NCBI GenBank assembly: GCA_027924585.1
Contig: BSBM01000151.1
Coordinates: 15,189,001 to 15,253,000, forward strand
From: Larix kaempferi
Taxonomy: Eukaryota; Streptophyta; Pinopsida; Pinales; Pinaceae
DNA: 64,000 nt
Direction of reading: 5' to 3'
The notes beneath the pieces were generated by a model. The model was not told the DNA's origin and ran no database searches. It saw nothing but the letters and a program-made list of their open reading frames with translations. Positions 58,894 to 64,000 of the stretch are shown one piece after another (position 1 is the stretch's first letter; the number at the start of each line of letters is the position of its first letter). The position numbers were made by a program, and so were the translations under genes.

Positions 58894-59245
58894 CTTGTGC
58901 GCACTTGCACACAACTTGTGCACAACCTGCGCGCAATCCGCGCACTATCCACATGCAACCTGCACTCAATCCACGTGCAACCTACGCGCAATCTATGCGT
59001 GACCTGTGCGCAACCCGCACGCATTCCACGTACAATCTGTGTGCGACCCGCGCGCAATCCAGGCGCAATCTGTGCGCGACCTGCGCGCAATCTACGCGCA
59101 ATCCGCACGCAATCTGCGCACAATCCACGCGCTATCTATGCGCAACCTGCATGCAATCCGCGCGCAATCTGTGCGTGACCCACACGCAATCCGCGCGCAA
59201 CCCTCACGCAATCTGCGCGAAATCCGCGTGCAATCTGTGCGCGAC
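58894..59245. repeat. 11-bp CpG-rich minisatellite, 32 copies
   Basis: Strictly phased 11-bp units, consensus close to CTGCGCGCAAT, run without a single indel over 352 bp. Because 11 is not a multiple of 3, each frame reads an 11-residue repeat; three plus frames and one minus frame stay open, giving arginine/cysteine/alanine-rich false ORFs. It is strikingly rich in CpG and GCGC compared with the AT-rich surroundings. Confidence 0.95.
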
Positions 59246-60260
59246 CTACGTGCTTGTGGGGGTCATATCTCCCTCATCCCTTAACCAAATAAGGAAAGTT
59301 TGGTAGCGTTGGAAAGCTCTTGGAGAGATCTATATAATGGTGTGATCCTCTACTACATCTGATAAATCTAACCCTATCATTTTTCTCAATCAAAATGCCA
59401 CCCCCAACTTCCCAATTTTACATTAAAACCATTCTGTCTCTTGCATTGCAACTACAACTTTTCACAACAGTTAGAAAATTTTCTGGAATGTTCATTTTCA
59501 TCCCTTTACAGAGGTGAACTACCACAGATCAGACTTGCATAAAACTTGCATAAAAATAGTAAGAGAATGACAAGAACTTGCATCTCTAATAAGGGATTTT
59601 CTTTTCATTTCACATTCAACAATCCAACCAATGGATTCACAATTAATCTCCAAGCAACCAACAAGCATGGGTAAGGAAACTCATGAGTATAAGGGCGTAA
59701 TTTGCAGGCTTTCCTCATTTCCAAAAACCATCAATCGGCCACACAATGTGGGTTCATTATAAGTCAAAATCATCATTGAGATATGGGGCTGTAACAGCTG
59801 ACTGTTCATGCTTTTACTCAGGAATTTAACAAACAAAAATCATATTTGCAACAAAAACAGTATTTCAAGAAAAGAAATTGCAGCTCTTCATGTTAACCAT
59901 GAAACATAAAAAAAAACAAAAAGAGTATAAGATGGAAGAGGTTGCTCCTCCTTTCTCTCCTCCATGGAGGCAAACAAACAAATACAAAACTGAATGCTAC
60001 AGCATTGGGGACAATTAGAGCAAGCATTCAATCTGAAAATGAATTTTCTCGCTCCTTCCTCTATTTCATAGAATGCAATCAATGCAAGCAGCTTGCAAAA
60101 ATCCCCAAACAGTCATGGAAATGATTTCCCATTCCAACAAATAGAACCCATGCGATCTTGAGGTTTCTTTAATGCATTTTAGTTCTAAATACAAAATGCA
60201 TGTACACACAATGATTTATATCTCTATGAAGGGCCCAACAGCCATAGTGTTGAACCTAGA

Positions 60261-60272
60261 TCTCTGATACCA
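60261..60272 (-). other. primer-binding site, tRNA-iMet
   Basis: Minus strand TGGTATCAGAGA, three bases after the 5' LTR end, 11 of 12 matches to the iMet word. Confidence 0.88.
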
Positions 60273-60275
60273 CTC

Positions 60276-61725
60276 TGTAACGTCCCCTTCCATCATCAAA
60301 TGCAGGGAAGGAAACATTAACAACACACCGGGGCTTTTGGCAGACATAGCCCCAATATTATTTCTCATAAATTCATAACAATTAAAAACTTATGTGTGCA
60401 GATGCAAACTCAATAAAAAAAACAGTGGAAATAAACATAACAACACACATAAGCATAGATTCACATCAGCATATTTATCTCAAGCAATCAATAGGAAGAG
60501 AATTCAATCCCCTTCTTATGCTACTTCATATCGATTTCATTAACATGCAGTATAATCATTCAAATACCATGTTGCAGAACACAGATTGTATATAATTTAA
60601 TCCACAAAGCATACTTATCTTGCAACGCAAATGCCCAACGACTGGCTACGTGAGAGAAATGTTCCACCCAACCATAGATCTCTGTCCAGCCTGTATTCTT
60701 TCAGCTGAGAGATCACCCCCGAGCTGGGCTATGTATCCACTAAAGAGGAACTAGATGGCTCACTCACAGTCAGGGTATCACTCAAACAACCATGCTAAGC
60801 CAACACACAGTTGGATTTTTCAAGCATGCAATAGGAGGTGGAGGAGGATGCTAGTCCGCTGAGCTCAATCCCAGAGCCACATACACTTCAAGCTGGACTT
60901 AGCAATCCCATCCTCTGTTCATACATCCATTCTTGAATTTCTCACAACTCTATCACAAATAACCCCAAATCCGTCACTGATTTTCTGGGCAGTTAAAACT
61001 GGGTATTCCTATGGATTTCGGGATAGCTAATGCTCCCAAATTTGCCCCAAGGTTCATACCAATGGATCCCCCATTGGATTTCATTGTCCAATGCCAAATC
61101 TGGGCGTTTTTGGCTCTTCAAAACGTGGGTTCTCTCTAGGTCGCGATTTCTAGTTTTTCTCTTTGGTGGCAATTCATTTTTGGATGGAAAATAGTGCTGG
61201 TAAGTTTCACAATGGAATGGGGATGAGGAAGAAGCAACCCCCATGAGGGAGAGTGGCTTATGGTACAAGAAAAAAGAGCCCATACTCTGCCATACGAATT
61301 TCTGGGCTGCCCATGGTCCATTGAAGCCATGGACTAAATTCCTCAACCACTTCCTTACAATCTTAAATAAATGTCAGCAAGGTGAGTCAAATGGGTTCTC
61401 AAGGTGACATATGGCAGCCTATGGTTCAATCCCATAGCCCCCTCACCACTCCCTAGTGGATACACGTGGCCCCTTCTCATTCGTTGCCTCCGTAGCCAGT
61501 CTTGAAATTTTATACTGCATGATGTTTATTTACATCCTATTACAATTTCCATGGCTTAAGAGCACATGGGCATCAAATATCAATGCTTTCCTTTTAAATC
61601 AAAAATTTAGGTTTTCACTAGCGAGGCCTTGGCCTTCAGCTCCACGCTAGGAAAACATTCATCACATGTACACATTATTTACATTAAATGCTAATACATC
61701 CTAAGAGTTAGAATGGGGTATTACA
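60276..61725 (-). repeat. 5' LTR of the nested element, complete
   Basis: 1,450 bp, TGTAATACCCC...GACGTTACA on the minus strand. It is very similar to 51967-53365, with only scattered substitutions and short indels visible, so this insertion looks younger than the neighbouring ones. Confidence 0.93.
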
Positions 61726-61726
61726 A

Positions 61727-62450
61727 CCGACAAACCCAAGCAGTGGGAAAATGTGTTGGCGCAAGCAGAGTTTGCATACAACAATTCTGTGAATCGGTCG
61801 ATAGGTTTGAGCCCATTCCAGATTGTTCAGGGAAGAATCCCACATGGAGTGGTGGATTTAGTCGAGTTACTGACAGAAATCAAGAAAAGCACAGATGCAG
61901 AATCATTCGTGGAGCATATGAAAGAAGTGCATGAATATGTGTGAAAGCACATAGAAAAGAGTAATGCGGCATACAAGTTGAGAGCCGACAGGAAGAAGAG
62001 AATATAGTCGTTCAACGAAGGAGACTTAGTCTATGCACATTTGCAGAAGGAGAGATTTCTGATAGGGACATATAATAAGCTGAAGCTTAAGAAGATTGGA
62101 CCGTGTAAGATTCTGAAGAAGATTTCGGACAACGCTTATGTGTTGGAGCTACCAAATGACTTGAGAATTTCATCAATGTTCAATGTCTCATATTTGTACA
62201 AGTTCAAAGAACGTTCAGGCAATGCAAGCGTAGAAGTGTCGAAGATCGACTGGATAGAGCAGATTCGAAATCGACAGAAGGAAGAAATCGTAGAAGTAAT
62301 AGAGGAACGTGAAGTCGGGTGTACGCGCAGTCTGCGGAGGAAGGAATAATTAATGTGATGGAAAGACGATGATTTGTAAGAGGCAACATGGATTTCTGAA
62401 GAAGAGTTCAGGAGACTGACAGAGCAGTCGAGTTATTTTTCACCTAGGGA
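61727..62450 (+). pseudogene. chromovirus integrase C-terminal part and chromodomain-like end
   Basis: Resumes the integrase cut at 51966: 'TDKPKQWENVLAQAEFAYNN' (joining after a gap of about nine codons), 'GLSPFQIVQGRIPHG', then '[16 protein letters not shown]', '[20 protein letters not shown]' and '[13 protein letters not shown]'. After stops near 62347-62380 the ending 'EATWISEEEFRRLTEQ' matches the last part of a chromodomain, which chromoviruses use to choose chromatin targets. Stops also occur at 61942 and about 62006. Confidence 0.85.
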
Positions 62451-62453
62451 GTC

Positions 62454-63484
62454 TGATGCAGGAGCATCGGATCCTAGGAAGACTACTCTAAGTTAGTCGA
62501 CATGGATAAAGCCGACCAGAGGGAGAGCCAATGACCACTGGTGAGGAAGAGTAGATTGTCTTGTCTAAGTCAATGAGTCGAGCAGGAGCAGTCGGGATGC
62601 GACCGACATAAGAAATGAGCGATAGATGTTGCAAAGGTCGAAGAGTCGACATGATTGGGAGTCGACATATGACAGGAAGGGCGGAGTGTTGATGGTCGAC
62701 AAGTGTTGAACATGACACCGACAGGTTTGGGCATGAGCCAAGCGAGGAGGAAGGAGCGAACTGGTGAATCCTGAAGAGTGTGAAGAGTGCGAAGGAAGCC
62801 AACAGGTAAGTAGAAGCTGATAGATAGTATGGACGACATGACAGATTACTGTATCCTGTCAGAAGAAGGCCGAGAAGTCAAGCAGAGTACTTAGAAATAG
62901 TTCGGGGTTGCTAAGGAAGTTAATGGTAGTTATTGATGTAGTTGGGATCGTGACAGATGTTGAAACAAAGGAAGAGATTATGCAGCATGGTAGGGACACT
63001 AATAGTTGCAGGTCTATAGGATCTGGGGAGATTGATAGATAGAGGATGTGTGTCTCGGGGGTTAGAGTGATCTTGGGAACCGCAACAACAGAGTAGAAGA
63101 CTTGTGCACAGAGAAAAAATAGGGAGTTCACTTGGCAGAGTGGAGATTCTGCAGAGCAGAGTTCAGGGAGAAGATAGGTAGGCTGGAGAGAAGAGTCACA
63201 TGTCTTCCAAACACAAGGAAGATCGAGACATAGCTCAGAGTTCTATAGTGAACCACGAGAGGGTGAGGTCGACACACTGAGATAGCACACAGTTACTTCT
63301 GTATTGTAAAGTTGAGGCCGACTGATTAGTTAGTTATTTTCATTCCTTGCAGTTTGCATTGTAACCGTTTTGTTGAAGTAATATAAGCCAATTCATGGAA
63401 TCCTGTTTACATCTTGTCTATGTGAACGTCGTGTGTTGTGTGTATTGTTAAGCAAGAACCTTAGTGATAAGGAGCCTTGCGTCA
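62454..63484 (+). repeat. 3' LTR of the chromovirus
   Basis: Pairs with 46883-47912; ends GCGTCA followed by the target copy CTCAT. The preceding 'cacctagggagtc' is a weak polypurine tract. Confidence 0.94.
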
Positions 63485-63912
63485 CTCATCTCCCACTCGT
63501 TGGCTAGGGCACATCTCCTTGCCTTGGTAAGCGAAAGTGCTCACATGCAAATTCAATAATAATCAAAAGTTGTGAAAAGGATTGTCTTGGATTCTTTTAT
63601 AAACTTCCAATGACCTACTGATCAAGTTGATGTGCTTGGTGACCTGTGAAATCCCTTCCAAAGTTGCCCTCCTTTATTGGATAGGCTTTCCTGCTTTTCC
63701 TCTCTTACAATTTTTCATCCTTTTAGAAACTATGCCCTCCTTGACATGAGATGTTTCCTACTTTGTAAAATAGTTTCATGCATTGTAAACTAGCCTCTAA
63801 TTTGGAAACTGCACCCTTTGGGATGTTTCCTGATTTGTTTACTGACCTTCTTTTGGAAACTATGCCCTCCATTGGATTTTTCTGCATGTTTCCAATTTTC
63901 TGCTTTTGGAAA
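63485..63912. repeat. repeat R, second copy, right part
   Basis: Continues the homology to the uninterrupted copy from about 13408 to 13846 ('ggctagggcacat', 'gatgtttcct', 'tttggaaact'). The remaining bases to 64000 are not matched in the other copy and hold no recognised gene. Confidence 0.87.
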
Positions 63913-64000
63913 CTTCTTACACCTTCCCTACTTTTCATCTTTTGCTATTTACTTACTTCCAGTTCCATTTTAGCAACCTTATCCTCATGAGGGCACCCTC

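Larger units (their letters stand above)
54030..60260 (-). other. non-coding body of the nested element
   Basis: Over 6 kb without recognisable protein domains. It holds a 46-bp tandem array (54847-55122), a larger repeat of about 520 bp (54771-54890 resembles 55293-55400, including one more 46-bp-type unit at 55377), a loose pair of about 190-bp repeats (about 56445-56530 and 56655-56790, both ending near 'gccaaacagtca'), and an 11-bp minisatellite (58894-59245). Small open frames here are repeat effects or chance. Confidence 0.7.
51967..61725 (-). mobile_element. non-autonomous LTR element (gag-only type) nested in integrase
   Basis: About 9.76 kb on the minus strand. The 5' LTR is 60276-61725, PBS 60261-60272, PPT 53366-53380, 3' LTR 51967-53365. 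The only coding remnant is a gag-like ORF (53534-53962) close to the 3' LTR; the other roughly 6.2 kb is repeat-laden non-coding DNA. There is no protease, RT or integrase. The sequence before the PPT resembles that of chromoviruses, so the likely parent is a Ty3 element. The left end lacks about 50 bp of the LTR and part of the host integrase codons, so no target duplication can be read. Confidence 0.88.
46883..63484 (+). mobile_element. chromovirus-type Ty3 element carrying a nested insertion
   Basis: 16,602 bp including a 9.76-kb nested element. LTRs of 1,030 and 1,031 bp start TGATGCAGGAGCATCGG and end GCGTCA. The 5-bp target duplication CTCAT is perfect (46878-46882 and 63485-63489). Order: LTR, duplicated PBS, gag with an intact-looking zinc knuckle, protease, RT, RNase H, integrase, chromodomain-like end, LTR. 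Gag to RNase H lies in one frame with many stops; the integrase is in another. It inserted into repeat R, and was later invaded at 51967. It is dead: RT has YLDN in place of YLDD. Confidence 0.94.

Noticed and set aside
58884-59306. Several overlapping long open frames on both strands
   Set aside because: They are produced by the 11-bp minisatellite, which has no stop words in most frames; no promoter, start context or domain supports translation.
1-64000. CRISPR arrays, operons, bacterial promoters or defence systems
   Set aside because: The sequence is plant nuclear retrotransposon DNA; the tandem arrays have no repeat-spacer structure and no bacterial gene families are present.

Overview
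This window looks like non-genic DNA from a large, repeat-rich plant nuclear genome. The evidence is the element families: an L1-type LINE with a DUF4283-like ORF1 and a plant zf-RVT plus RNase H tail, an Athila/Tat-like Ty3 element primed by tRNA-Asp, chromovirus-type Ty3 elements primed by initiator tRNA-Met, a Ty1/copia remnant, and fragments resembling plant GRAS and FCP1/NIF-like genes. The amount of old nested retrotransposon DNA and the long LTRs fit a gymnosperm, but that is a guess. I see no intact host gene, rRNA, tRNA gene or CRISPR array. Every long reading frame I recognise has stops or frameshifts.

Layout. 1-4618: AT-rich DNA with a diverged direct repeat, an FCP1/NIF-like phosphatase fragment (133-509) and a possible CACTA-type terminus (2936). 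4619-9134: a minus-strand Ty3 element with both LTRs, PBS and PPT, but with the RT core and integrase core deleted; it lies next to or inside a copia LTR. 9135-11826: copia LTR end, PBS and a chimeric gag/integrase remnant. 11827-18646: LTR scraps, one copy of a long dispersed repeat (R), a MITE-like and a SINE-like candidate, AT-rich duplicated DNA, and a GRAS-like fragment on the minus strand.

18647 to about 43590: one LINE split by two insertions. Its 5' region plus ORF1 is tandemly duplicated (about 1.5 kb twice). An 11.8-kb Athila-like element (23700-35467) interrupts ORF2 between endonuclease and RT; it carries gag, protease, RT, RNase H, integrase and an extra ORF region. A 4.35-kb TG...CA insertion without recognisable genes (36196-40543) interrupts the RT and has a perfect 5-bp target duplication, CCTTA.

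43990-46136: LTR fragments and a PBS of another element. 46137-46882 plus 63485-63912: a second copy of repeat R, split by a 16.6-kb chromovirus (46883-63484) with a perfect CTCAT target duplication. That chromovirus is itself split in its integrase by a minus-strand 9.8-kb non-autonomous element (51967-61725), which has about 1.4-kb LTRs, a small gag-like ORF next to its PPT, and a long non-coding body with 46-bp and 11-bp tandem repeats.

The main value of the window is a readable insertion stratigraphy, plus several candidates: the Athila-like accessory protein, the gag-only element, the LINE promoter/ORF1 duplication, and the large coding-free TG...CA insertion. All boundaries were read by eye from the sequence; no alignment or database search was run.
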